From contig MGTS01000021.1 of NCBI GenBank assembly GCA_001799565.1, positions 95,984 through 159,983 on the forward strand: a stretch of DNA of 64,000 nt, given 5' to 3'. Both the position numbers and the translations under genes were made by a program. The notes beneath the pieces are model-generated. The model saw nothing but the letters and a program-made list of their open reading frames with translations. It was not told the origin of the DNA and ran no database searches. This stretch comes from Elusimicrobia bacterium GWA2_51_34. Lineage in GTDB: Bacteria > Elusimicrobiota > Elusimicrobia > Elusimicrobiales > UBA9959. Shown here piece by piece: positions 49,705 to 60,708 of this stretch (the first letter of the stretch is position 1; every line of letters starts with the position of its first letter).

Positions 49705-51090
49705 TTACTTCTGCCATCTGGTGAGCATCCGCTTGATAAAATTCTCCCAAAGGCTGTCAGCGGCGAATCTGGTCTCATCATAACTGGAGTCGTATATCAT
49801 CTTCGGAAAATAGACAGCCAGCCCCATTGCCCGCGTATAGTCGTCATTAGGGCCGGTGTTGGCGTTGGCTATAATCAGCCGGTCCGCAATAAATTTCTGC
49901 ACGGCCAGCCCCCCGGCTTTAAGCTCCGGGGAGGCTTTGGGATTATTATTTACCTGGGAGATAAGATCGGAAAGGTCCTTTGAGCGGACGTTGTAGATGG
50001 TATCCCGTCCGTCATAGCCATAATCAAAAGAGAGAGCCTTTGAAAGAGCCGGTTTGAAAACGGCGGCGTTTTCCCACTTTTCAGCCTCGCTCACCCAGGC
50101 ATTTAAAACCTGCACGAAAGCATCCAGCTGCGAGGTCCTTACGGCAGAAATGGCGGTGCCTTCGTCCCCGTCAAGAAGCGCAGTCTGGTTGGCATCGTAA
50201 AAGGCGCTAAATTGTTCAACAATGATACGGCCAAGGCCTTCCGCGTCCGTGCCGGGATCTGAGTTAAGCGCCTGGAGGATAGTATCGTAGGGGAAGCCGT
50301 TGCCGGGCACTATTTCCTCAGAACCCACCACCACATCGGTTTTATCTTTAAGTTCGTAGACTACGCTCGCCATCTGCATCAGGCAGGCGTCTGAAGCGTA
50401 AACATCAACTTTTTTGCCTGTGGCGCGCGCAATTTCAGCCAGCGCCATGGCTATCTGCCTGTTACGGATAAAGTTCCTGGTGGTATCGTCGTAAGCGATA
50501 CCAAGCTCCGCGCCGGAGTTGTCGGCGCCGCCTATATCTACACGGCCCGATCCGTGGTTCCATATCACCGCCATTACTTTTTTGGCGGGATATCTCCGCA
50601 TAGACCACTTGGCGAAATCGGCAAAATGCTTCCAGCTGCCCATATCGGAATTCGGCACTTTCACTCCGCCTGAGATGATATGGGCCGGGTCGTAGTCACC
50701 GGCAACCATATCAGCTACGGGAAAAGTTGTATCCTTCTGCACCAGAAACCTGGCGGAAGTTCCCCTGTCGTTGATTAGCCCCAATTCAGCGGTCACGGCA
50801 ACCTTATCCGTGGAACCCACTGTTTCCATTTCGTTTATATCCGTTATGGCCGACGGCGCCAGATTGTTGCGGCCGTTTACGAAAACCATAACCAGCCATT
50901 CACGCTCGGCGGGAGCGGCGGCTGCCGCAGCCTCAACCGGGACCGCCGCTACGGGGGCCGGCACGGAAACAGGGACGGCGCTTAAGCCGAAACTGTTCCG
51001 ATAAAGAGCGTCAAAAGAAATATCCTGCGCCCCGACACCCAAGGTCAGGGCAGCCACCAGCGCCATCGCTAAAAGGATATTTTTTCTCAT
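49705..51090 (-). CDS. Exported clostripain-family (C11) cysteine protease, second paralogue
   Basis: 461 residues: signal peptide MRKNILLAMALVAALTLGVGA, Ala/Pro-rich linker, then the C11 domain with WNHGSG (His179) and SDACLMQ (Cys236), and KTDVVVGSEEIVPGNGFPYD. Similar throughout to the enzyme at 7936. First gene of a three-gene exported set. The message starts at a near-consensus promoter (51241-51268) and its leader contains a P1 palindrome. Confidence 0.92.
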   Translation of the reverse strand: MRKNILLAMALVAALTLGVGAQDISFDALYRNSFGLSAVPVSVPAPVAAVPVEAAAAAAPAEREWLVMVFVNGRNNLAPSAITDINEMETVGSTDKVAVTAELGLINDRGTSARFLVQKDTTFPVADMVAGDYDPAHIISGGVKVPNSDMGSWKHFADFAKWSMRRYPAKKVMAVIWNHGSGRVDIGGADNSGAELGIAYDDTTRNFIRNRQIAMALAEIARATGKKVDVYASDACLMQMASVVYELKDKTDVVVGSEEIVPGNGFPYDTILQALNSDPGTDAEGLGRIIVEQFSAFYDANQTALLDGDEGTAISAVRTSQLDAFVQVLNAWVSEAEKWENAAVFKPALSKALSFDYGYDGRDTIYNVRSKDLSDLISQVNNNPKASPELKAGGLAVQKFIADRLIIANANTGPNDDYTRAMGLAVYFPKMIYDSSYDETRFAADSLWENFIKRMLTRWQK

Positions 51091-51169
51091 AAAGATATTC
51101 TTGCGGATAGATTGACCTTTATCAAAGGTCCTAAGCCCCATAGCTTAATAGGCCTTTAGGCCTATGCTC

Positions 51170-51221
51170 GCCCCGCCCTTTTGCCCGATGCTGTTTAACT
51201 CTGTTGGCAAAAGGGCGGGGC
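51170..51221 (-). repeat. P1 palindromic element, 52 nt
   Basis: The reverse complement of 7017-7068 with a single mismatch. It lies in the leader of the C11 operon, between promoter and start. Just next to it, 51134-51168 has TAATAGGCCTTTAGGCCTA-like words of the P4 kind. Confidence 0.92.
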
Positions 51222-51240
51222 CCGCGGTCATAGTATCAAT

Positions 51241-51268
51241 AGTATAACAGGACATGTTGACTTGTCAA
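51241..51268 (-). promoter_or_regulatory. Near-consensus promoter of the C11 protease operon
   Basis: TTGACA (51263-51268), 16 bases, TATACT (51241-51246) on the minus strand. The -35 is part of a palindrome TTGACTTGTCAA, a possible operator. The leader to the ATG would be about 145 bases. In 51269-51444 I see no gene. Confidence 0.75.
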
Positions 51269-51444
51269 GGGGGGTGGAACATGAAATAAAAAGGCTGTTG
51301 CAGCTTCTGCCCGCAAACCCGCCAATAGATATTCGATAGGGGAAAGAAACTGAATCACAGAGCGGCAGAAGGTTTTCCGGCGCGGAATCTGCGTTTAACC
51401 GAAGGCCCCGTTTATATAAAACCAGGCGGCCGGGAATAAAACGT

Positions 51445-51831
51445 CTATCCGGGTAGACGACTGCGCACTAAAAGCGCCTGAACGCGCGCGGCGACTTCAT
51501 CGATATTAAAAGGTTTGGTGATGTAATCATCGGCGCCGCCGGCCAGGCCTTTCATGGCGCCGGCCAGGTCGGTTGTGCCGGTTAACATAAGTATAAGAAC
51601 CCTGCAGGTAGCCGGTTCGGCGCGCAGGCGGGAACAGACTTCGTAACCGTTTAAACCGGGCATGTCAAGATCCAGAACAACAACATCCGGGACACTCAGT
51701 TTTGCAAATTCAACCCCTTGCTTGCCGTCATGTGCCGCCATGATCTCATGCCTCGGCTCCAAGCTGGAAAACACCTCAGACAAAAGCGTGCGTACGGCAG
51801 GATCATCATCTATAATGAGAATGCGTGACAT
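51445..51831 (-). CDS. Single-domain response regulator (receiver only)
   Basis: 128 residues. ILIIDDDPAV gives the acidic pair, VVLDLDMPG the phospho-acceptor Asp54, LMLTGTTD the switch Thr, DDYITKPF the Lys. No output domain follows, as in CheY-like proteins. A partner kinase is not adjacent. It is 71 bases downstream of enolase on the same strand. Confidence 0.93.
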   Translation of the reverse strand: MSRILIIDDDPAVRTLLSEVFSSLEPRHEIMAAHDGKQGVEFAKLSVPDVVVLDLDMPGLNGYEVCSRLRAEPATCRVLILMLTGTTDLAGAMKGLAGGADDYITKPFNIDEVAARVQALLVRSRLPG

Positions 51832-51902
51832 AAATCCCCTAAAAATAAAGCTGGAGGATTGCAAAACAGCGTAGAAACCGCAATATACGACACCCCGTGT
51901 TT

Positions 51903-53355
<1,453 letters not shown>

Positions 53356-53360
53356 AATTT

Positions 53361-53435
53361 TGGTGGGCGGTACAGGATTTGAACCTGTGGCCCCTGTCGT
53401 GTGAGGACAGTGCTCTACCGCTGAGCTAACCGCCC
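53361..53435 (-). tRNA. tRNA-Val (anticodon CAC)
   Basis: 75 nt, CCA encoded. Acceptor stem GGGCGGT/ACCGCCC, D arm GCTCAGCGGTAGAGC, anticodon stem CTGTC/GACAG with loop CTCACAC giving anticodon CAC, T arm ACAGGTTCAAATCCTGT. Confidence 0.97.
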
Positions 53436-53548
53436 GAATATGTATATTCTACAATAGTTTTTCGGTTTTTTCAGGCTCAATCCTAACCGCAGGGTTGCCC
53501 GTGCCTGACAAAACCGATATCACGGAGGTAAACACGGTAAACACGGCC

Positions 53549-53578
53549 ATGACGGTGCAAAAAATAATCTGCTATACT
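53549..53578 (+). promoter_or_regulatory. Possible promoter of the GT-C-like gene
   Basis: ATGACG, 18 bases, TATACT. The spacer 53436-53746 otherwise shows short AACACGG words and no supported gene. Confidence 0.35.
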
Positions 53579-53746
53579 ACCTTCACATATTCCTCGTAAT
53601 GGTGTTCTTAAGGGCGGGCTGAGCGGGCTGCAGTTGAAAATGCGGTCGGATGTAGTGCAGGAAAAACTTGAACGTGGGGCCGACTTAGTGAAGCTTTACC
53701 CCGCCCCCGCCGGGGAACAACAGCCTGCCCGCAGACCTGAAATTAA

Positions 53747-55711
53747 ATGTCAAACGACAAATCCCGGAAAATTAAAAAAGTTATTTTTTTTAATCTTTGT
53801 CTGCTGGCGATTCTGGCCGGTTTATGGCAGTTTATTCCCGATTCCGTAAGAATACTGAACGAGAGTAGTCAGTTAGACGCCGGAGAGAACTGGATTTTTG
53901 CCTTAACCAAATATTTTTCTAACAGCTGGTTCCCTTTTTACCCGGTTGTTATGGCAGTCATCCAGTATCATACCCCCGCCTGGCTGCAGGTTGGCGCGGG
54001 CAAATTTGTCTTCCTGCTGCCTGTGATACTGGCTTTCTCCGCCGGCTCCCTGATACATTCATTTTCCGCCGGAATTATATCGGCCGCGCTGTCCGCGGTT
54101 CTTGGCGCACTCCTGTTTAGCGGAGGGATTCAGGGATTCCGAGAAGAACCTTACGATCATTATATTGAACAGGCTCTAATCGCCGCCGCGATGCTGATGC
54201 TTGTTTGCGGGCTTTCCATTAAATTCCGGTCTTATATATTAAAAAGTTTCTTTATCGGCCTGCTTTTGGCGGTGGCGCTGCATACGAAGGGAGTTATTGC
54301 GCTGTTCATACCCGTAGTTTTTGTGTACGAGACGTATCGGGAGCAAGGCCGGGCGCGTTTTTTAAGACAGTGGCCGGCAATGACCGTGCTCCTGACGGTC
54401 GTTTCGGCCTGGGTTATAGTTAACTGGGTTGGCCGGAACGGATTTGTACTTTTTGAAGGCCAGCGTGCCAACTGTGTCATCGTTCAGAGTGCGCTCGGTC
54501 TTGTCGCCTCTACGGGATATTTGGGGGACGACTGGCAGCTTGCCTTATCCGGAATTCACCCCGGGCAGAGTGTGTTCCTGTGGGCGGCCCGTGAAATACT
54601 GGCGCACCCGCTGCGGTATATTGCAGCGATCGGATACCGGTTGCATTGCATTTTGTTTAAACAACCGCTGGCGCCGGGATTGCCCGTGCTGTTTTTTTTA
54701 TGGCTCTGCGGCGTTTACCGGCTGAGGCGCCTGGCAGCCGCGCTGCCGCTGCTGCTGCTTACACTCTATCTGCTCCTGATACACCTTCTTATGCTACTGG
54801 ACGTACGATATTTAGTGCCGATGTGGTTTTTAGTCTGCACTCTGACGGGGATTTTTTTTGCGGATATGCTTGGCGGAACTCCGAAGCAGGGCGGATATGA
54901 GCACACAAACGCGAAAGCCGTGTTTTATGCCGCTTCCACGCCGGTAATTATTTTATGGGCGGTCAGCTTTATGCTGCTGATATCGTATCCCCTGCGAAGC
55001 AAAGCCGCGCACGATCTTGGAAAACTTGGGCAACTGGAAACAGAGTATCCCGGTGTCCCGTGGATACACGAAATGGCGGCCCGTGAGGCATTAAGGACCG
55101 GAGATTGGGACAGGGCCGTGGATTCACGCCGTAAGGCCTACGAGGTGGACAACTGCTTGTATCGCAAGCACTACTATTTAAAAACAGCGTTCATGACTGG
55201 CAGGATTTCCGGAGCTCAGCTCCAGGAACATTTCCGGAACGACTGGGAACATGAGCCGCTGATGCTGGCCGCTTTGCGCTACGGTGAAGAGGGGAAACTG
55301 GCAAAAGCCGGTAAAATCCTTCCGTGCGCATTGCAGTTGTGCGTCAGAAACTCAACCGATATGCACTTTGCAGACAGTAAAAATGTTGTGCTTTTAAAGA
55401 AAATGCAAAGGGACAGCGCTAAAAACTGCCTGAGTGTTCTTTCGGAAATGATTTCTACTCTCGATACCAAGAGGCGCGGCTTATTGCGGGACAGGCTTGC
55501 GCAAATTTATCCCGGCTTGTGGCGGCCGGAGCTTCTTTTTTCCGCTTTCGAGGCGGGAAGCGCAGAAGGCTATCCGGAGATTCAGGTCTGCCAGATTCAG
55601 GCCTGTCTGGGCGTAGTTCCTCTGGTGAATCCCGAGTCTGGCAGCCCCAGCCCGATAACTTGCAAAGGCTGCACAGGCTGTCATACGCTGCTGTCGGGAT
55701 CTTATCGCTAA
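53747..55711 (+). CDS. Polytopic membrane protein, probable GT-C type glycosyltransferase
   Basis: 654 residues. About ten membrane helices up to residue 420 and a soluble C-terminal part of about 230 residues. The first loop (LDAGENWIFALTKYF) and GFREEPYDHYIEQALIAA, containing acidic residues after the first and later helices, resemble ArnT/PMT-like GT-C enzymes that use polyprenyl-phosphate sugars; this is inferred from topology. The sequence ends oddly (TCKGCTGCHTLLSGSYR). Base and codon use look less GC-rich than in neighbours, so recent acquisition is possible. Confidence 0.6.
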   Translation: MSNDKSRKIKKVIFFNLCLLAILAGLWQFIPDSVRILNESSQLDAGENWIFALTKYFSNSWFPFYPVVMAVIQYHTPAWLQVGAGKFVFLLPVILAFSAGSLIHSFSAGIISAALSAVLGALLFSGGIQGFREEPYDHYIEQALIAAAMLMLVCGLSIKFRSYILKSFFIGLLLAVALHTKGVIALFIPVVFVYETYREQGRARFLRQWPAMTVLLTVVSAWVIVNWVGRNGFVLFEGQRANCVIVQSALGLVASTGYLGDDWQLALSGIHPGQSVFLWAAREILAHPLRYIAAIGYRLHCILFKQPLAPGLPVLFFLWLCGVYRLRRLAAALPLLLLTLYLLLIHLLMLLDVRYLVPMWFLVCTLTGIFFADMLGGTPKQGGYEHTNAKAVFYAASTPVIILWAVSFMLLISYPLRSKAAHDLGKLGQLETEYPGVPWIHEMAAREALRTGDWDRAVDSRRKAYEVDNCLYRKHYYLKTAFMTGRISGAQLQEHFRNDWEHEPLMLAALRYGEEGKLAKAGKILPCALQLCVRNSTDMHFADSKNVVLLKKMQRDSAKNCLSVLSEMISTLDTKRRGLLRDRLAQIYPGLWRPELLFSAFEAGSAEGYPEIQVCQIQACLGVVPLVNPESGSPSPITCKGCTGCHTLLSGSYR

Positions 55712-55849
55712 CTTACCCTGATTCGCGGCCGCCGGGGAGCGCCTTCCAACGGTCTTGAAAAGCGCGGCGAGCCCGCTGAAATAGTAGTGCCAGCCTAAGC
55801 AACCTGAGTAATCACTTCACTAACAACATACGCAGCATGCAAAAGAAAA

Positions 55850-55895
55850 GGGCCCGCGAGAGACCCGTTTTATAAGGGCCGCGGACCCATTTATA
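55850..55895 (+). terminator. Hairpin downstream of the GT-C-like gene
   Basis: GGGCCCGCG pairs with CGCGGACCC (one mismatch) around a 21-base loop; followed by ATTTATAG. Possibly a weak terminator between convergent genes. Confidence 0.4.
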
Positions 55896-55946
55896 GTCTA
55901 GCAGACAAATTCCAATTGTCAAGACCCAACCGGGACCTAATCGCTC

Positions 55947-57116
55947 TTATTTGGGCGCGTAGGATTTCAGGTAAAGTTTGTCAAATTCAGCCTTGTAGGG
56001 ACCCACATATTCCGGCCTGGTAGTGAAAATAGTATTTTCAGTATTCAGTTGTTCCGCCGTGTTGGACCAGTTAAAAGAGCCGTTTATCAGAAGCGTACTG
56101 TCTATAACGGCAAACTTGTTGTGCATAAGGCCGTTGCCTACGCGGCCCGGCTTAAAGCGAAGATTTATTTTATTCCATTTGACTTCCTGCCGGAACGGAA
56201 AAGCTGACTTTTCGGAAAGCATCAGGTTCACCGTAACGCCGCGCCCCGCCGCGCGGTTAATCGCGTCCATTATGGGACGCGAGGTGAAAGAAAACATAGC
56301 CACATCCACCTCCAGTCTCGCCGCGTCTATGGCTTTGGCGATGGCGGCTTCGGTGCCGCCCCTGGGGGAAAAAATATAGTTCGGCAAAACCGCGCCGTTG
56401 AAAGTCACCGAAGGGGCAGGGTCGGAGGGGATGGGGCCGGGCTTGGCCGCGGGCGCCATAGGGCTCGCTGTCGTACGGGCCTGCCGCCACATCCATTCAA
56501 AATCAGCGGAATAGCCGCGCACAATATTGCCGTCAGCCACGAACATCATGTTCTCAAAGCTGGCATTCTCAGCCGAAAGGCTCCAGTTGGCGGAGCCGGT
56601 TTGAAGAAAGGTTCCGTCAAAAACCGCGTACTTGCAGTGCATGGCGCCGGAACCGCCGCGCCCCTTCATCACGCGGGTTTCAAGGCCTGAGTCTATAACA
56701 GCCTGTATTTCCGGCCCGGCCCTGGGGTAAACATGGTTATAGTCAAAGATTACACGCACCTTTACGCCGCGGGTCCTTGCGCGGAGCAGGGCCTGTACCG
56801 TGTCGTTCAACTGAAGGTTGTAGAGCGCCACATCCAGCGTGGTGTTGGAACGGTCAATGGCTGACTCCAACGTCGCGCTTATACGCGTATCTTCCGTGAA
56901 AATATAGGCCGGCAGGCCGGACCAGTTGTAACCGCCGCGCTCAGGGGCGGGGGTGTTGTAAACCGGCAAAGGTGCCGCCGGCTGAACAATATCAGCCTCC
57001 TGCCACGCGCTTTGCAGTGAGCGCAGGTTCAGGTTTTCAAGTAGCGGGATTTGCGCCGGATAAACCGAAGGAGTCAGAATCAGGAACAACAGCAACACGC
57101 GTAAAATTATATTCAT
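55947..57116 (-). CDS. Exported phospholipase D-like protein with two HKD motifs
   Basis: 389 residues, signal peptide MNIILRVLLLFLILTPSVYPA. Two PLD half-sites: MHCKYAVFDGTFLQTGSANWS (near residue 158) and MHNKFAVIDSTLLINGSFNW (near residue 340), each HxKx4D with a downstream GSxNWS. The halves form one active site. Members include phospholipases, nucleases and cardiolipin synthases; a secreted nuclease or lipase is most likely here. Nothing else is seen in 57117-57300. Confidence 0.9.
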   Translation of the reverse strand: MNIILRVLLLFLILTPSVYPAQIPLLENLNLRSLQSAWQEADIVQPAAPLPVYNTPAPERGGYNWSGLPAYIFTEDTRISATLESAIDRSNTTLDVALYNLQLNDTVQALLRARTRGVKVRVIFDYNHVYPRAGPEIQAVIDSGLETRVMKGRGGSGAMHCKYAVFDGTFLQTGSANWSLSAENASFENMMFVADGNIVRGYSADFEWMWRQARTTASPMAPAAKPGPIPSDPAPSVTFNGAVLPNYIFSPRGGTEAAIAKAIDAARLEVDVAMFSFTSRPIMDAINRAAGRGVTVNLMLSEKSAFPFRQEVKWNKINLRFKPGRVGNGLMHNKFAVIDSTLLINGSFNWSNTAEQLNTENTIFTTRPEYVGPYKAEFDKLYLKSYAPK

Positions 57117-57300
57117 TTTTAGATTTTCCGCTCTCTTTTTAAGGATAGTTATATCTTATCACCCCGCAAGGCGCTCAGACAGAGACTTTAGTCCCAGAAC
57201 GGCGGAGTTTTTTGGCCTATGCGGAAATAGGCCAGGGCCAGGATTTTTTTATTTAGTTCCTTAATATCAGGAGGGCGCGGGGACAAATCAGTGTAATCGT

Positions 57301-60300
57301 TTAAACGCTGAAATACACGGCTTTGGGGTTGTGAAAAACTATGGCGGATACCGAGGCCTCGGGGTCCATCATGAAACCTTCCGTAAGGCGAAGCCCCGCG
57401 TCAGCCTCGGGCTTCAGCAGATCAAAAAGTATTTTCTGGTTAGCCAGGTCAGGGCAGGCGGGGCAGCCGAAAGAATACCTCTTGCCCCTGTACTTGCTGC
57501 GCAGCGGCGGTCTGACCGGGCCCGCCCCGGCTATGCCCCAGGCCTGACGCAGCCGGTAATGCATAACCTCGGCGAAAGCCTCGGCAAGCGTTAGCGCCAG
57601 TGCCTCCGCCATATAGGACTTCACGTAATTGCCGGCCTCGCGTTCCCGCTTCGCGTAAGCAAGCACACCTTCCCCGCAGGTAACGGCAAAAAGCGCGGCG
57701 TAGTCCTTAACCCCGCCCGAAACCGGCGCCGCGAAATCAGCCAGACAAAGCCTGTCGCCCGCCGTCCGCCTTGGAAAAGCAAAAGAAGCCATCCGCGTTC
57801 CCGCCTTGTCGTAAAACAACAGATCGTCGCCGGAACTGTTCACGGGAAAAAACTGATAAACGCCCCTGGCTTTTATCAACCGGCTGCCTATTACCTCTTT
57901 CTTCATAGCGGCCAGAAGCCGGGCGGCTTCGGCTGCCTTTTCGGGCCGGGCTTTGTTCAATTTAAGGAAGCGCAGATTAAACAATCCTTCATCCAGATTC
58001 TCAAAAAGTTCTTCCAACGCCTGCTCACCGGTAAAATGCCGCTCCAGATCCGCTGGCACAGGAATATCGGCAGGGTAGTAGCCGAAGTTTGGAGTTGGGA
58101 GTTTGGAGTTTAGCTGGCCGCACGAAGATTCATTCTCCATCCTTGAACCCCGTACATCATGCGCCTTTTTCCCCAACTCTAAACTCTTAACTCCGATCTC
58201 TAACGCGTAATTAAGTCCGCTCATGGCGTCCTGGGCGTAAAATACCTTGCCCTTATAAACCGGCGCTATATTGTTTTCCGTATACTTCAAGGTTAAAGCG
58301 GCCCCCCCCGCAAGCAGAGGGCAGCTTACTCCGGCGGAGGATAGTTCGCGCGCGGTTACAGCCATCTGCTCGGTGGAGCGCACAAGCAGCCCGGAGAGCC
58401 CTATAAAGTCGGGCTTTTCCTTCAGCGCCGCTTCAACAATGGTTTCCGAGGACACCTTTACACCCAGGTCCACCACCTCAAAGCCGTTGGATTCAAAAAT
58501 GATATTTACCAGGTTTTTTCCGATGTCGTGAACATCGCCCTTAACGGTGGCAAGAAGCAATTTCCCGCGCTTGGGCGCTTTAGCCGCTTTCAGCGCGCCC
58601 TCCATTACAGCTACGGCTTTTTTGGTAACCTCGGCGCTTTGCAAAACCTCGGTAACTATAAGCTCGCCGGCCGCGAATTTTCTGCCTACTTCCCCCATGG
58701 CTTTCAGCACCGGGCCGTTTATTATTTCAAGCGGCCCGTATTTAAGAAGCAGTTTGTTTACAATTTCCTCCACGCCGTCTTTTGACCCGTCGTTTATTTT
58801 GGCCGCAAGAGCCTCTTCCGGCGGCATGGCGGAGGTTTTATCTTCAGTAAGAACTGTTTTTTTAACGTCCCTGAAATATTCGGCGAAAGCGGAGGCGGCG
58901 TCCGCTTTTCTAGCGAATATCAGATCTTCGGCCAGAGCTTTCTCATTTTGCGCCATGGAAGAGTATCTTTTAAGTTTCCCTATATTTACTATCGCCACGC
59001 CAAGCCCCGCGCGCGCCAGATGGTGAAGAAAAACCGAATTAAGTATTTCGCGGCCGGCCGGGGGCAAGCCGAATGAAACATTGCTCACACCGAGCGCGGT
59101 TTTTGTTTTAGGGAAACGCTTCCCTATTTCCGCCACGGCCTTTATGGTTTCTTCAGCCGTAGCGGCATACTCGGGGCCCACTCCCACCGGAAACACCAGC
59201 GGATCGAAAATTATGTCTTCTTCCGGCAGGCCGCAGACCCCGGTTAAAAACTTATAAGCGCGCTCCGCTATGGCGGTTTTGCGCTCCGCCGTACGGGCCA
59301 TGCCCTCCTGCTTATTCTCGTCTATACAGCCGAACACCAGTTTCGCGCCGTAGGTTTTACAAAGCTCCGCCGCCTGGCGGGGCTTATCTTCGCCGAATTC
59401 AAAATTCACCGAATTCAGTATTATCTTGCCGGGCGCGTATTTCAAAACTTCTTCCATAGCCTTAATATCGGTGGTATCTATCATAAGCGGCACACGCACC
59501 GCTTTCACCAGCATGGGAATAAAAGTTTTTATGTCTTCCAACTCGCTGCGTTCGGGGTTTGAAAGGCACACGTCCAGCACGTGCGCCCCGGCCTTAACCT
59601 GGGTTCTGGCCATTTCAACAGCTTCATCCCAGCGCCCGGCCGCGGCTATGTCGCGGAATTTTTTTGAGCCGATGGAATTATTCCGTTCGCCCGCCATCAC
59701 AGGCGGTTCCATGTCCTCATAATAAAGCGCCTCAACTCCGGACAAAGTCCACGGGCGGTCCCCTCGGCGCGCGCCCGGTTTAACGCCGTTAAGAGCCGCG
59801 CTTAAAGCCTTTATATGCCCCGGCAGCGTGCCGCAGCAGCCGCCCGCGATATTAAGCCAGCCCTTTTTTGCGAACTCGCACATTAAAGCGGCAAAATTTT
59901 CCGGCGTCTGGGTATAGCGGCCATTCTCGTCAGGCAGACCGGCATTGGGCATGCAGAATATGGGAAATGGCGACACTTTAGACAGCGCTTCCAGGCGCGT
60001 GCCCATATTTTTAGGGCCCGTACCGCAGTTAAAGCCCAAAGCTGAAAGCGGGAAATGGCTTAAAGCCGAATAAACAGCCTCGGCATTGTGGCCGGTCAGC
60101 ATGGAACCGAGTGAATCCATGGTGACAGAGGCTATAACCGGCACGCCGCCCGTGCCGCCGCCAAACGCCTGGCGCGCGGCGGCAAGCCCCGCTTTCAGAT
60201 TTATTATGTCATGGGCGGTTTCAAAAAGCAGGATATCCACCCCGGCATGAAGCAGAGCGTTCACCTGTTCAAGATAAAGCGAGCGCATCTGGTCAAAGGA

Positions 60301-60690
60301 CACGCCGCCGGTTACAAAAATGGATTTATTAGTCGGGCCTATTGAACCGGCCACAAGCCTGGGCTTGTCGGGGGTTGAGTATTTAGCGCACGCCGCTCTG
60401 GCAAGTTTAACGGCGGCGGAATTCAGCTCTTTTACTTTATCCGCCAACCCGTATTCAGCCAGCGCCGCGCTGTTTGCGCCGAAGGTGTTGGTTTCAATAA
60501 CATCGGCGCCGGATTTTAAATAATCTTCATGCACGCGGCTGACGGCCTCAGGTTTTGAAATTGAAAGGTATTCGTTCAGGCCCTCATACTTCAGGCTGCC
60601 GTAGTCCTCGGGTTTAAGGCCGAAAGTCTGCAGATAGGTGCCGGTGGCGCCGTCAAATATAATTACTTTCTTTTTAAGCAGGTTTCGCAT
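57301..60690 (-). CDS. metH: Cobalamin-dependent methionine synthase with an in-frame repeat insertion
   Basis: 1129 residues. Order: homocysteine domain (1-310; GFNCGTGPKN and GGCCGT give the zinc Cys), pterin domain (320-590), cobalamin cap and B12 domain (about 640-825; KGDVHDIGKNLV holds the lower-ligand His), and reactivation domain (about 885-1129; FGCPACPDLANQ). Methylates homocysteine from methyl-tetrahydrofolate. Residues about 829-869, between the B12 and reactivation domains, are encoded by a P4 word palindrome. ATG at 60690 has GAGGAG upstream. No cobalamin riboswitch is apparent. Confidence 0.96.
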   Translation of the reverse strand: MRNLLKKKVIIFDGATGTYLQTFGLKPEDYGSLKYEGLNEYLSISKPEAVSRVHEDYLKSGADVIETNTFGANSAALAEYGLADKVKELNSAAVKLARAACAKYSTPDKPRLVAGSIGPTNKSIFVTGGVSFDQMRSLYLEQVNALLHAGVDILLFETAHDIINLKAGLAAARQAFGGGTGGVPVIASVTMDSLGSMLTGHNAEAVYSALSHFPLSALGFNCGTGPKNMGTRLEALSKVSPFPIFCMPNAGLPDENGRYTQTPENFAALMCEFAKKGWLNIAGGCCGTLPGHIKALSAALNGVKPGARRGDRPWTLSGVEALYYEDMEPPVMAGERNNSIGSKKFRDIAAAGRWDEAVEMARTQVKAGAHVLDVCLSNPERSELEDIKTFIPMLVKAVRVPLMIDTTDIKAMEEVLKYAPGKIILNSVNFEFGEDKPRQAAELCKTYGAKLVFGCIDENKQEGMARTAERKTAIAERAYKFLTGVCGLPEEDIIFDPLVFPVGVGPEYAATAEETIKAVAEIGKRFPKTKTALGVSNVSFGLPPAGREILNSVFLHHLARAGLGVAIVNIGKLKRYSSMAQNEKALAEDLIFARKADAASAFAEYFRDVKKTVLTEDKTSAMPPEEALAAKINDGSKDGVEEIVNKLLLKYGPLEIINGPVLKAMGEVGRKFAAGELIVTEVLQSAEVTKKAVAVMEGALKAAKAPKRGKLLLATVKGDVHDIGKNLVNIIFESNGFEVVDLGVKVSSETIVEAALKEKPDFIGLSGLLVRSTEQMAVTARELSSAGVSCPLLAGGAALTLKYTENNIAPVYKGKVFYAQDAMSGLNYALEIGVKSLELGKKAHDVRGSRMENESSCGQLNSKLPTPNFGYYPADIPVPADLERHFTGEQALEELFENLDEGLFNLRFLKLNKARPEKAAEAARLLAAMKKEVIGSRLIKARGVYQFFPVNSSGDDLLFYDKAGTRMASFAFPRRTAGDRLCLADFAAPVSGGVKDYAALFAVTCGEGVLAYAKREREAGNYVKSYMAEALALTLAEAFAEVMHYRLRQAWGIAGAGPVRPPLRSKYRGKRYSFGCPACPDLANQKILFDLLKPEADAGLRLTEGFMMDPEASVSAIVFHNPKAVYFSV
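58084..58204. repeat. P4 word palindrome inside metH (AGTTTGGAGTT words)
   Basis: On the plus strand GAAGTTTGGAGTTGGGAGTT and following opposes CCCCAACTCTAAACTCTTAA and following. The 121-nt insertion keeps the metH frame open and falls exactly at a domain boundary. Confidence 0.85.
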
Positions 60691-60708
60691 AAGACTCCTC
60701 AACTGCTC

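Noticed and set aside
53634-53849. Small gene before the GT-C-like gene
   Set aside because: The frame overlaps the better-supported ATG at 53747 in another frame and shows no recognisable motif.
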